Part shown: positions 6,940 through 15,176 of the stretch, one piece after another
Position numbering within the stretch: the first letter of the stretch is position 1
Layout of the letters: every line of letters begins with the position of its first letter
NCBI GenBank assembly: GCA_964593865.1
Contig: CAZQKE010000127.1
Span: 1-46,380 of the forward strand
Direction of reading: 5' to 3'
DNA: 46,380 nucleotides
Source: CAZQKE01 sp964593865
GTDB taxonomy: Bacteria > Chloroflexota > Anaerolineae > JAAYZQ01
Program-made: the position numbers and the translations under genes
The notes under the pieces: model-generated
Databases searched by the model: none
Told to the model about the DNA's origin: nothing
The model's input: the letters and a program-made list of their open reading frames with translations, nothing else

Positions 6940-8640
6940 ATGCAAGACGAAAAACCGTTCCTCTGGAAAAACTTTATCCGGCTCGGTCTCCTTGCCGGCA
7001 TCATATCCCTCTTTCTGAGCCTGATCGGGATGGTAGGGACCTTTGACGAACGCCAGATCATCGGCGGCGTCATCACTTTGGGGCAGATCCTCCTCTTCGG
7101 GCCGATTGTGGGCCTGGCTTACATCGCCGCCCGGCAAAGCAGCGACGCTAAACCGAGCATCCACCTGCCCGGTGGCTTCGTCCTGGGTTTGGTTGCCAGC
7201 TTCCCCCTCATCGTCTTGGTGATCGTGGGCGGCATCACCCAGCCCGACGGCAGCCTCTTCTTGCGCCAGTTCCTGCCCAACGTCTCGCCGGAGCTGATCA
7301 AACTGTTACGGTTCGGCCAAAGCCCTCTCGTAGGCTCCGTCATCCTGGCCGCCGTGACGGCGGTGATGGGACTGCTGGGAATCGGCATCTACCTGCTGCC
7401 CGATAGAATCCAAAGCCCTGTGTTGGCCGGTCTTGCCACCGTCTTTATGGTCGGCTTGCTGGCCGAGATCATCATCCTGGCCTGGGGAAACAAGGGGATC
7501 GGCTTGGCGATCCGGCGCGTCATCTTTTCCGGCGGCGGGCTGTCCACCGTCGGCGCGGTGATCTTTTTCGTGCTGGCAGCCGCCATCAACACCGTATGGC
7601 GCAGCCGCCGAGAGCAATGGCAGGAAAAGATCGGGCAGCTTTCCCCGCAACAACAGCAACGCCTGCAATGGGGCAAGATCGCTTTGGGCATCTTTTTCCT
7701 CCTGTTTCTGCCCCTCATCCTGCGTACCTACTTGACCGAAGTGGTCAACAACGTGGGGCTCTATATCCTGATGGGCCTGGGGCTGAACATCGTCGTCGGC
7801 TTTGCCGGGTTGCTGGACCTGGGATACGTTGCCTTTTTCGCCATCGGGGCCTATACCATGGGCATCCTCACCTCCCAAAGCGACCTGGGCATTGCCGGAT
7901 GGTCCTTCTGGGCTGCCTTGCCCTTCAGCGTGCTGGCCGCCGTCACCGCCGGGGTCATCCTGGGCATTCCCGTCCTGCGCATGAGGGGAGACTATTTGGC
8001 CATCGTCACCATGGGCTTTGGCGAGATCATCCGCATCCTGGCCCTTTCCGACTGGCTCAAGCCCCTCATCGGCGGGGCGCAAGGAATCCTGATGATCCCC
8101 AAGCCCTCCCTCTTTGGCTTTGAGTTCGTCACCCCCGAATCCATCTACTACCTGATCTTGGCAGGCTCCTTGATCGCCGCCTTTGTCTCCTGGCGGCTGC
8201 GCGATGCCCGGCTAGGGCGACAATGGATGGCGATGCGCGAGGACGAAGATGTGGCCGAAGCGACCGGCATCCCCTTGGTCAAAACCAAGCTACTGGCTTT
8301 CGCCACCGGCGCAGCCTTTGCCGGTCTGAGCGGGGCCATCTTTGCCGCCAAACTCAGCTCCGTCTTCCCCCATAGCTTCAACCTGCTGGTCTCCATCAAC
8401 GTCCTGTGTCTGATCATCGTCGGCGGTATGGGCAGCCTGCCCGGCGTCGTCGTCGGCGCCTTGGTCCTCATCGGCCTGCCCGAATTCCTGCGCGAATTCG
8501 CCGAATACCGCTACCTGATGTACGGCGCGTTGCTGATCGTGATGATGCTGGTCCGCCCCGAAGGTCTTTGGCCTTCCGAAGTCACCAAACGGGAACTGCA
8601 CGCCGAAGAAGGCCAGCTCATGGCCGGTTCCGGGGAGTAA
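6940..8640 (+). CDS. livM: branched-chain amino acid ABC transporter permease LivM with long N-terminal membrane extension
   Basis: 566 residues, against roughly 300-420 for typical LivM. The LivM core occupies about residues 255-555 (NVGLYILMGLGLNIVVGFAGLLDLGYVAFFAIGAY, then VLRMRGDYLAIVTMGFGEIIR and the MREDEDVAEATGI coupling loop). The first ~250 residues hold about six further hydrophobic segments and a short Gln/Arg-rich cytoplasmic stretch (about residues 222-245) that I do not recognise. GAAGGAGG precedes the ATG. The extension is continuous and in frame, so it looks like a real fusion or lineage-specific addition rather than a misread start. Confidence 0.92.
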   Translation: MQDEKPFLWKNFIRLGLLAGIISLFLSLIGMVGTFDERQIIGGVITLGQILLFGPIVGLAYIAARQSSDAKPSIHLPGGFVLGLVASFPLIVLVIVGGITQPDGSLFLRQFLPNVSPELIKLLRFGQSPLVGSVILAAVTAVMGLLGIGIYLLPDRIQSPVLAGLATVFMVGLLAEIIILAWGNKGIGLAIRRVIFSGGGLSTVGAVIFFVLAAAINTVWRSRREQWQEKIGQLSPQQQQRLQWGKIALGIFFLLFLPLILRTYLTEVVNNVGLYILMGLGLNIVVGFAGLLDLGYVAFFAIGAYTMGILTSQSDLGIAGWSFWAALPFSVLAAVTAGVILGIPVLRMRGDYLAIVTMGFGEIIRILALSDWLKPLIGGAQGILMIPKPSLFGFEFVTPESIYYLILAGSLIAAFVSWRLRDARLGRQWMAMREDEDVAEATGIPLVKTKLLAFATGAAFAGLSGAIFAAKLSSVFPHSFNLLVSINVLCLIIVGGMGSLPGVVVGALVLIGLPEFLREFAEYRYLMYGALLIVMMLVRPEGLWPSEVTKRELHAEEGQLMAGSGE

Positions 8641-8658
8641 GCAGGGAGGGCAAGCACA

Positions 8659-9429
8659 ATGGACATTCTCGTTGGAAAACAAGTCACCAAGCAGTTCGGC
8701 GGCCTCGTCGCCGTCAATAAAGTGGACCTCCACGTCCGAGAGAAATCCATCCACAGCATCATCGGCCCGAACGGCGCAGGCAAAACGACCCTCTTCAACT
8801 GCATCACCGGCTTCTACCAACACGATTCGGGGACCATCACCTTCCAGGGCCGTCCCCTGGAGGGCCTCTCACCGGACCGCATCACCCGCTTGGGCATTGC
8901 CCGCACCTACCAGAACATCCGCCTCTTTGCCAACATGACCGTGATAGAAAATGTGCTTGTCGGTCAGGACCCGTTGCTCAAGTCGGGCTGGCTCGGAGCC
9001 GTCCTGCGCACACGCCGCACACGTCAGGAGGAGGCCGAAGCCCTGAAACGGGCGCGGGAGTTGTTACGCTTCGTCAACCTGACGGGGCAAGGCGACGTAT
9101 TGGCAAAAAACCTGCCCTACGGTGCACAACGCCGTCTGGAGATCGCCCGTGCCCTGGCCAGCAAACCCAAACTCCTGCTGCTGGACGAACCGACGGCCGG
9201 CATGAACCCCGCCGAGACTCGGGAGGTGATGGACTTTATCCGCCGCTTGCGCGATGAACTGGGCATCACCATCCTCCTCATTGAGCACGATATGCGCGTG
9301 GTGATGAACATTTCGGAAACGATCACCGTGCTGGACTATGGTCAAAAGATCGCCGAGGGGACACCCGCCGAAATCCAGAGCAACCCCAGGGTGATCGAAG
9401 CCTATCTGGGAAAGGGGGCGGCAGGATAA
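8659..9429 (+). CDS. livG: branched-chain amino acid ABC transporter ATP-binding protein LivG
   Basis: 256 residues. Walker A is GPNGAGKTT (about residues 36-44). The signature motif is the LivG-type LPYGAQRRLEIARAL in place of LSGGQ, and Walker B plus the catalytic Glu are LLLLDEPTAGMN. The switch His lies in IEHDM. It powers transport as a pair with LivF. The stop codon abuts the livF ATG with no gap, implying translational coupling. Confidence 0.96.
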   Translation: MDILVGKQVTKQFGGLVAVNKVDLHVREKSIHSIIGPNGAGKTTLFNCITGFYQHDSGTITFQGRPLEGLSPDRITRLGIARTYQNIRLFANMTVIENVLVGQDPLLKSGWLGAVLRTRRTRQEEAEALKRARELLRFVNLTGQGDVLAKNLPYGAQRRLEIARALASKPKLLLLDEPTAGMNPAETREVMDFIRRLRDELGITILLIEHDMRVVMNISETITVLDYGQKIAEGTPAEIQSNPRVIEAYLGKGAAG

Positions 9430-10143
9430 ATGGCACTCTTGGAAGTCAACAACATTCACACCTACTATGGCGCGATCCACGCCCTGAAAGGCATCTCCAT
9501 CCAGGTAGAGCAGGGCGAGATCGTCACCCTCATCGGGGCCAACGGCGCGGGCAAGAGCACCACCCTGAACACCATCTGCGGCATTCTAAAACCCCGCGAA
9601 GGTTCGATCATCCTGGACGGTGAGCCGATCCATGAGCTTCCCGCCCACGAGATCGTCATGCGCGGTGTGGCCCAGGCTCCCGAAGGCCGCCGCGTCTTCA
9701 GCCGGTTGACCGTCACCGAAAACCTGGAAATGGGAGCCTTTCTCCGCAAAGACAAAGAGGGCATCGCCCGCGATATGGAACGGGTGTTCACCCTCTTCCC
9801 CCGCCTGAAGGAACGTCGCAACCAGGTGGCCGGAACCCTCTCCGGCGGCGAGCAACAGATGTTGGCCATTGGCCGAGCGATGATGGCCAATCCGCGCCTG
9901 CTCCTGCTGGATGAGCCTTCCATGGGGTTGGCCCCCATCTTGGTCGAGACGATCTTTGAGACCATCCGCGAGATCAACGAGCAGGGCACAACCATCCTCC
10001 TGGTAGAGCAAAACGCCCTGATGGCCCTTTCGGTGGCCCATCGCGGCTACGTCTTGCAAACGGGGGAGATCGTCCTGCAGGATAGCGCAGAGGCCCTCAA
10101 AGCAAACGAAATGGTGCGTAAAGCATATTTGGGGGAAGAGTAA
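9430..10143 (+). CDS. livF: branched-chain amino acid ABC transporter ATP-binding protein LivF
   Basis: 237 residues. Walker A GANGAGKST, signature LSGGEQQ, Walker B LLLLDEPSMGL and switch region LLVEQNA are all intact. YYGAIHALKGISIQV near the N-terminus is typical of LivF. It is the second ATPase of the transporter and the last gene of the operon, starting immediately after the livG stop. Confidence 0.96.
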   Translation: MALLEVNNIHTYYGAIHALKGISIQVEQGEIVTLIGANGAGKSTTLNTICGILKPREGSIILDGEPIHELPAHEIVMRGVAQAPEGRRVFSRLTVTENLEMGAFLRKDKEGIARDMERVFTLFPRLKERRNQVAGTLSGGEQQMLAIGRAMMANPRLLLLDEPSMGLAPILVETIFETIREINEQGTTILLVEQNALMALSVAHRGYVLQTGEIVLQDSAEALKANEMVRKAYLGEE

Positions 10144-10164
10144 ACCCCCTGCATCTCTTTGAAC

Positions 10165-10255
10165 AAACCCTCCCGCAGGTCACCGGAACAAATACCCGGA
10201 TGCGTCCTGCATCCGGGTATTCCCGCACAAACCCACCGGACCTGCGGGAGGGTTT
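10165..10255. terminator. nested double palindrome between convergent livF and the Cys/Met PLP enzyme gene
   Basis: An outer 17-bp perfect dyad (AAACCCTCCCGCAGGTC at 10165-10181 with its complement at 10239-10255) encloses a second, independent 13-bp perfect dyad (AATACCCGGATGC 10191-10203 with GCATCCGGGTATT 10209-10221, loop GTCCT). There are short T- or A-rich ends on both sides. It lies between two convergent genes and probably ends transcription from both directions. The hairpin-inside-a-hairpin layout also fits an intergenic repeat inserted into another. Confidence 0.65.
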
Positions 10256-10285
10256 CCGTTGTTAGGTCCAACCGAATCTCGCGTT

Positions 10286-11467
10286 CTACAACCCCGCCAA
10301 CGCTTGCTCCAGATCGGCGATCACATCCTCCGCGTTCTCGATGCCCAGGGCATAACGCACCAGGTTGTCCTTGAGGCCCGCCGCCCGCCGCTCCCCCCGG
10401 TCCAGGGAGAACAAAGCCGCCGGCTGCTCGACAATGCTCTCCACGCCGCCCAAGGTAGGGCCGATATAGGGCAGGCGCAGACGGTCAATCAAACGCCCCG
10501 TCGTTTCAAAATCCCCCTTGACCTCAAAACTGACCACCCCGCCAAAGCCGCTCATCAGCCGCCGGGCCACCCCATAGTCCGGGTGGTCGGGCAGGCCGGG
10601 ATACCAAACCCGCTCGACGGCCTGTTGTCCGGCCAGAAATTCGGCGACGCGCCGGCCGTTCTCGTTCTGTCGCCGGACGCGTAGCTCCAGGGTTTTGAGG
10701 CCCCGCAGCAGCAGATAGGCATCGTGGGGGTTACTGATGCTGCCCAGCACACCCCGGGCGTGCTCGACGGGAGCCAGGACCTCCGCCGGGCCGACGACGA
10801 CCCCGGCCAACAGGTCGTTGTGGCCGCCCAGATACTTGCTGGCGCTGTGGACCACCAGGTCCGCACCCAGGTCCAGGGGCCGCAGGTTGATGGGCGTGGC
10901 AAAGGTGCTGTCCACCATCGTCAGGATGCCCCGCCGCCGGGCCGGTTCGATCACGGCGGGCAGATCCGGGACGCGCAGGTAGGGGTTGGTGGGCATCTCG
11001 GCAAAGATCAGGCGGGTGTTGGGGCGGATGGCTGCGGCGAATTCGCCGGGGCGGTCAATACCGACCAGCGTCGTCTCGATCCCCCAGCGGTGCAAGAAGG
11101 TGCGGGCATACTCGCGGGTGCGGTGGTAGCAGTCAAAGGCCATGACCAGATGATCGCCGTCGGATAGCAGAGCCGCCATCGTCGTGGTGATGGCGGCCAT
11201 GCCGCTGGCAAAGAGCAGCGCTCGCTCGCCCCCCTCCAGGGCGGCCAGCTTGCGCTCGGCGACCGTCTGGGTGGGGTTGGTGTAACGGCCATACTCGTCC
11301 CGTAGCGGGGACCGCCCCGCCGCTTTGCGCTCCATAAAATCCAGAATCTCGGCGGTGTCGGCAAAGGTATAGGTTGAAGTCTGGACGATGGGGGTCGTGA
11401 TGGCCCCATAAGGTTTGCGCCGCTCCTCCCCGGCGTGGACCGCCAGGGTGGAAAAACGATCCGTCAT
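10286..11467 (-). CDS. PLP-dependent Cys/Met metabolism enzyme (cystathionine gamma-synthase / gamma-lyase family)
   Basis: 393 residues from the ATG at 11467, which has TGGAGGAAT upstream; the open frame continues farther upstream only through the riboswitch leader. Family motifs are present: YGRYTNPTQTVAERKLAALEG (about residues 59-79), the SGMAAI phosphate loop, and the PLP-binding Lys211 in VHSASKYLGGHNDLL. Members add or remove sulfur compounds at the gamma carbon of homoserine esters or cystathionine; sequence alone does not separate synthase, lyase or sulfhydrylase. The SAM-I riboswitch in its leader shows control by S-adenosylmethionine, which favours a role in methionine synthesis over catabolism. 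Confidence 0.88.
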   Translation of the reverse strand: MTDRFSTLAVHAGEERRKPYGAITTPIVQTSTYTFADTAEILDFMERKAAGRSPLRDEYGRYTNPTQTVAERKLAALEGGERALLFASGMAAITTTMAALLSDGDHLVMAFDCYHRTREYARTFLHRWGIETTLVGIDRPGEFAAAIRPNTRLIFAEMPTNPYLRVPDLPAVIEPARRRGILTMVDSTFATPINLRPLDLGADLVVHSASKYLGGHNDLLAGVVVGPAEVLAPVEHARGVLGSISNPHDAYLLLRGLKTLELRVRRQNENGRRVAEFLAGQQAVERVWYPGLPDHPDYGVARRLMSGFGGVVSFEVKGDFETTGRLIDRLRLPYIGPTLGGVESIVEQPAALFSLDRGERRAAGLKDNLVRYALGIENAEDVIADLEQALAGL

Positions 11468-11490
11468 AGCAATTCCTCCATACAATACAC

Positions 11491-11524
11491 TTTCTCCCTG
11501 CGCTCTCGGCGTCTCCGGGGTGAG
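11491..11524. repeat. intergenic repeat half-unit in the leader of the PLP enzyme gene
   Basis: 34 nt matching 44500-44533 at 32 of 34 positions, sharing the core CTCTCGGCGTCTCC, with further similarity downstream. At 44453-44531 the same sequence is one arm of a longer inverted repeat; here only one arm is present. It lies between the riboswitch terminator and the ribosome site of the gene. Likely a dispersed, non-coding repeat of this genome. Confidence 0.65.
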
Positions 11525-11571
11525 ACCGGAGTTTTCTCGGTGAAGCCCTGCCAAAGAGGGGTTGAGGAAAC

Positions 11572-11613
11572 AAAAAAACGCCTCTCCAGCGGGCCGATGC
11601 CAGTTGAAGAGGC
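11572..11613 (-). terminator. intrinsic terminator of the SAM riboswitch
   Basis: On the minus strand GCCTCTTC pairs with GGAGAGGC (8 bp, one G-T pair) around a 19-nt loop and is followed after CG by seven T residues. It lies about 20 nt after the riboswitch and about 105 nt before the start codon. It is therefore the expression platform: when SAM is bound it should form and stop transcription. Confidence 0.88.
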
Positions 11614-11630
11614 ATTCAGTACAACGGTCG

Positions 11631-11740
11631 CTCTCATCTTCCAGATCCCGCCTGGGTCTGCCGGAATTGGCACCATAGCACACTATGCCTGGTTGCCGAG
11701 GTTTCACAGGGCCGGTCCCTCCACCTCTCTTGATGAAAAA
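11631..11740 (-). promoter_or_regulatory. SAM-I (S-box) riboswitch
   Basis: The minus-strand transcript carries the conserved S-box elements in order: CATCAAGAGAGGTGGAGGGA, then CCGGCCCTGTGAAACC, CGGCAACC, a variable stem with GGTGCCAATTCC, GGCAGACCC, and a closing GATGAGAG. The ends pair as P1 (TTTTTCATC with GATGAGAG, including wobble pairs). The family binds S-adenosylmethionine and switches off downstream genes. A consensus promoter lies upstream and an intrinsic terminator downstream. Recognition is by the conserved core read directly; boundaries are within a few bases. Confidence 0.93.
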
Positions 11741-11772
11741 TGGTTTCATCCGGTCTTATTCAATTGGCGGCG

Positions 11773-11801
11773 ATAGTACCACAGTTGCAACAGAATGTCA
11801 A
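11773..11801 (-). promoter_or_regulatory. sigma-70 promoter for the riboswitch-controlled gene
   Basis: On the minus strand TTGACA (complement of 11796-11801), a 17-nt spacer and TACTAT (complement of 11773-11778). It lies about 35 nt upstream of the riboswitch, so the gene is expressed separately from the amino acid cluster that ends just before it. Confidence 0.85.
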
Positions 11802-11806
11802 ACCCA

Positions 11807-11840
11807 ACCTTGCGGGTTTGGAATCGGAGACTCGCAAGGT
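11807..11840 (-). terminator. possible terminator after the leuA paralogue
   Basis: ACCTTGC/GCAAGGT dyad (11807-11813 with 11834-11840) directly after the stop codon of the cluster's last gene. A competing AAACCC/GGGTTT pair lies within it. There is no clean T-tract, only TGGGTTT, so efficiency is uncertain. The promoter just beyond it suggests that the operon ends here. Confidence 0.45.
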
Positions 11841-11842
11841 CT

Positions 11843-13519
11843 TTAGATCAGGTCTTCATCGCGCATGGCGCTCCACCCCATAAAATCGCCGGTGTGGGCA
11901 GAACCGTAGGTCGCGTGCATTTCGGCCAACGCCTGCCGAACCTCATCGGCCATAGCCTGCCGCCGTTGACTGGCCCGCTGGGCGGCCAGCAAGCGGTTCA
12001 AGGCAAAAAGATAGGCTTTGGCACTGGCAACCAGGATGTCGGTATCGGCGCCGCGCCCCAAAAAGACGCGCTGCTCCACCCGCTCCGTCCCATCGCCCAG
12101 GGGGACCTCGCCCCGGATGCGGACCGCTACCTTACCCACGGCGTCCACCCCTTCGGTCATAGCCTGGACCGAGTACTCAAGGAGTTCGTTGGGGACCTGC
12201 ACAACGCTGTCGATGGCCTTGAAGGTGGCATCCACCGGGCCGTTGCCGTGGCTGGAGGCCCACACTTCCTCCCCATCCGGCCCCCGCAGGCGGACGGCGG
12301 CGATGGGCAAGGCGCTGGTCCCGCAGGTGATCTGCACATCCTCCAGGGTGTAGGTCTCCTCCATGAACACCGCCGTTTCGCCGCTGACGATGGCTTCCAG
12401 GTCACGCAGCTCCAGGTCCGGCTTTTTCTCGGCCACGGCCCGGAAGCGGTCGTACACCCGCTCGAACTCCCAATCCTCCAGGCTGTAGCCCATCTCTTGT
12501 AGGCGGCGGCGCAGCCCTTCCCGCCCCGTAAGGAGGGGAGCTTGCTCTTCCGTCCCCAAAAAGCCGATGCTGGCCGGGTCCAAGACCTCGCCGGCGGTGC
12601 GGCCCCGCAGCACCCCGTCCTGGTACATGCCCGATGTGTAAGCAAAAGCCTTGTCGCCGACGATGGCCTTGTTGGGCGGGATGGGCCGCCCGGTTAGGTG
12701 GCTGACCAGTTGGCTGACCGGATAGAGCAAGCGGGTGTCCAGGCCGGTGTCCAAGCCCAACGTTTCCCGCCGGGTGCGCAGGGTCATGACAACGGCCTCC
12801 AGGCGGGCAATGCCGGTTCGCTCACCGTAACCGTTGATGGAACACTCTATCTGACGCGCTCCGTGGATGGCGGCTTCGACGGCATTGGCCGTGGCCATAC
12901 CCAGGTCGTTGTGGCAATGGACCGAAATGACCGCTTGCTCAATGTTGGGCACGTTCCGGCGGATGTCCCGGATCAGGGCAGCCCACTCGGAGGGGGTGAA
13001 AAAGCCGATGGCGTCGGCGATGTTGACCGTGGTCGCCCCGGCGGCGATGACCGCCTCCAGCACCCGGTAGAGGAATTCGGTATCGGCACGGCAGGCATCG
13101 GCGGCGTGGTACTGCACGTCGTCCACGTAGCGGCGGGCGTAGCGCACCGCGTTGACCGCCATCTCCAGGGCCGTGTCCCGGTCGGTCTTGAGTTTGCCCT
13201 GAATGTAGGAATCGGACACGCCCAGGCCCACCTGCACGCGCGGACGGGCCGCCTGCTTGAGGGCGGCCACGGCCACGTCAATGTCCTCCTCACGGGCGCG
13301 GGCCAAGGCACAAACGACGCTTTCGCGGACCTCGGCGGCCAGCCGCTGCACCGACTCAAACTGGCGCGGCGAGGCGATGGGGAACCCGGCCTGGATGACA
13401 TCCACCTTCATTTGTTCCAGCAACCGGGCGATCTCCAGCCGCTCCTCAATGTTGAGGGCCACACCCGGCGACTGCCCGCCGCCGTACAGCGTGGCATCAA
13501 AAATCTTGACCTGTTCCAT
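11843..13519 (-). CDS. LeuA-family protein with degenerate active site (2-isopropylmalate synthase paralogue)
   Basis: 558 residues, alignable end to end with 2-isopropylmalate synthase: aldolase-type barrel (about 1-270), linker, and the C-terminal LeuA allosteric domain (about 405-520), plus an extra tail of about 35 residues. Key catalytic positions differ from the family pattern. DTTLRDGEQ reads DATLYGGGQ (Arg to Tyr12, metal-ligand Asp to Gly13), NGxGERAGN reads NGYGERTGI (Asn to Ile237), and HSSGIHQDG reads YTSGMYQDG (both His to Tyr, 294 and 299). The HCH metal pair (201, 203) remains. The true LeuA at 19209 keeps every one. The frame is intact, with a good AAGGAGTGG site, so it is not decaying. 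It may be a regulatory pseudoenzyme or a changed enzyme; the function is unknown. Confidence 0.85.
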   Translation of the reverse strand: MEQVKIFDATLYGGGQSPGVALNIEERLEIARLLEQMKVDVIQAGFPIASPRQFESVQRLAAEVRESVVCALARAREEDIDVAVAALKQAARPRVQVGLGVSDSYIQGKLKTDRDTALEMAVNAVRYARRYVDDVQYHAADACRADTEFLYRVLEAVIAAGATTVNIADAIGFFTPSEWAALIRDIRRNVPNIEQAVISVHCHNDLGMATANAVEAAIHGARQIECSINGYGERTGIARLEAVVMTLRTRRETLGLDTGLDTRLLYPVSQLVSHLTGRPIPPNKAIVGDKAFAYTSGMYQDGVLRGRTAGEVLDPASIGFLGTEEQAPLLTGREGLRRRLQEMGYSLEDWEFERVYDRFRAVAEKKPDLELRDLEAIVSGETAVFMEETYTLEDVQITCGTSALPIAAVRLRGPDGEEVWASSHGNGPVDATFKAIDSVVQVPNELLEYSVQAMTEGVDAVGKVAVRIRGEVPLGDGTERVEQRVFLGRGADTDILVASAKAYLFALNRLLAAQRASQRRQAMADEVRQALAEMHATYGSAHTGDFMGWSAMRDEDLI

Positions 13520-13599
13520 TTTTCCACTCCTTTTTCGGAACGCAAGCCTTCATCTGCGTTTCAAGCATACCCTCAATCCGCCGATTTGTCAAACCACCA

Positions 13600-15162
13600 T
13601 TACGTTGCACCGTTCAATAGGGCATACTCTAAACTGTCGGCCAGGGCTTGCCAGCTGGCTTCAATGATATTGGTTGAGCTACCCACGGTACTCCACGAAC
13701 GCCGTCCGTCGCTGGAATCAATGAGCACCCGTGTTTGGGCCGCCGTGCCCGCCTCGCCGTCCAGGATACGGACCTTGTAATCGGTCAGGTGGACGTTGGC
13801 CAGGTGGGGGTAAAAGGGCAGCAACGCCTTGCGCACGGCGGCGTCCAGGGCGTTGACGGGGCCGTTGCCGTCGGCGGCGGTGTGCATGATCTGATCGCCC
13901 ACCCGGACCTTGACGGTGGCTTCGGCAGCCATCTTGCCGCCCTGACTGTTGCGGATGAGGACGTGGAAATCAATGAGTTCAAAAGGTGGTGCATAGTCCG
14001 GCTTGGCACGGCGGATAAGCAGCTCCACCGACCCCTCGGCTCCCTCGAATTGGAAGCCCTGGCTTTCCAGCTCCTTGATGCGGCGGAGGACCTGTTTGGC
14101 CTCTTCGCTGCGGTCCGCCAGGTCCAAGCCGAACTCGTGGGCCTTGTAGGCGATGTTGCTCTTGCCCGAAAGCTCCGAAACGACGACGCGGGTGTGGTTG
14201 CCGACCAATTCAGGCTGAATGTGTTGGTAGCTCTCTTCCCACTTGAGCAGGGCGTTGACGTGCATCCCGCCTTTGTGGGCGAAGGCGCTGCGACCCACAT
14301 AGGGCTGATGGGGAAAGGGCCGCAGGTTCGCCACCTCGCTGACATAATGGGACACCTCGGTCAGGGTGCGCAATTGCTCGTCGCCGACGCAATCCACTCC
14401 CATTTTGAGTTTGAGGGCCGGGATGATGGAACACAGGTTGGCGTTGCCGCAACGTTCGCCGTAGCCGTTGATGGTCCCTTGTACGTGGACGACTCCCGCC
14501 TCGACGGCCACCAGCGAATTGGCGACGGCCATTTCGCCGTCGTTGTGGGCGTGGATGCCCAGGGGCGTCGTCGTCGCCTTTTGCACCTCGGCGATGACGG
14601 CAGCGATGGTTGAGGGTAGCGCACCGCCGTTGGTATCACACAGCACCAGCACATCGGCCCCGGCCTCGGCAGCAGCAGCCAGCGTCTGCAAGGCATAGTC
14701 GGGGTTGGCCCGGTAGCCGTCGAAAAAGTGCTCGGCGTCGTAAATTACCTCCCGCCCCTGGGCCTTGAGATAGCGCACGCTGTCGGCGATCATACGCAGG
14801 TTTTCTTCCAGGGTCGTGTTCAGCACATGGTACACATGCAAATCCCAACTTTTGCCAAAAACGGCCACGGCCGGAGTGCGGGCCTCAATGAGCGAACGGA
14901 TGTTGGCGTCGTCCTCCACGGCCAGCCCGGCGCGGCGGGTGCTGCCAAAGGCGGTAATTACGGCCTGCTCCAGATCCAATTCGGGGGCTTGCTCAAAGAA
15001 GGCCATATCCTTGGGATTGGAACCGGGCCAGCCTCCTTCAATATAGGCAATGCCCAGCCGGTCCAAGCGGCGGGCGATTTTGAGCTTATCCTCCAGGGAA
15101 AAGGAGATGCCTTCCCGCTGCGCCCCATCGCGCAGGGTGGTGTCGTACAGGACCACCGTCAT
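13600..15162 (-). CDS. cimA: (R)-citramalate synthase
   Basis: 520 residues from the ATG at 15162, chosen for the GGGAGG site 8 nt upstream. It belongs to the LeuA-like acyltransferase family with all catalytic motifs: YDTTLRDGAQ (Arg11, Asp12), IHAHND metal pair and NGYGERCGNANL, followed by HKGGMHVNA. The family's C-terminal regulatory domain is present (MHTAADGNGPVNALDAAVRKAL). The arrangement GAQREGISFS and IEGGWPGSNPKD is that of the CimA branch (TIGR00977-type), not LeuA. It condenses pyruvate with acetyl-CoA to citramalate, opening the threonine-independent route to isoleucine. LeuC/D/B of the same cluster can perform the next steps. Confidence 0.92.
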   Translation of the reverse strand: MTVVLYDTTLRDGAQREGISFSLEDKLKIARRLDRLGIAYIEGGWPGSNPKDMAFFEQAPELDLEQAVITAFGSTRRAGLAVEDDANIRSLIEARTPAVAVFGKSWDLHVYHVLNTTLEENLRMIADSVRYLKAQGREVIYDAEHFFDGYRANPDYALQTLAAAAEAGADVLVLCDTNGGALPSTIAAVIAEVQKATTTPLGIHAHNDGEMAVANSLVAVEAGVVHVQGTINGYGERCGNANLCSIIPALKLKMGVDCVGDEQLRTLTEVSHYVSEVANLRPFPHQPYVGRSAFAHKGGMHVNALLKWEESYQHIQPELVGNHTRVVVSELSGKSNIAYKAHEFGLDLADRSEEAKQVLRRIKELESQGFQFEGAEGSVELLIRRAKPDYAPPFELIDFHVLIRNSQGGKMAAEATVKVRVGDQIMHTAADGNGPVNALDAAVRKALLPFYPHLANVHLTDYKVRILDGEAGTAAQTRVLIDSSDGRRSWSTVGSSTNIIEASWQALADSLEYALLNGAT

Positions 15163-15176
15163 CGCTGCGCCTCCCT

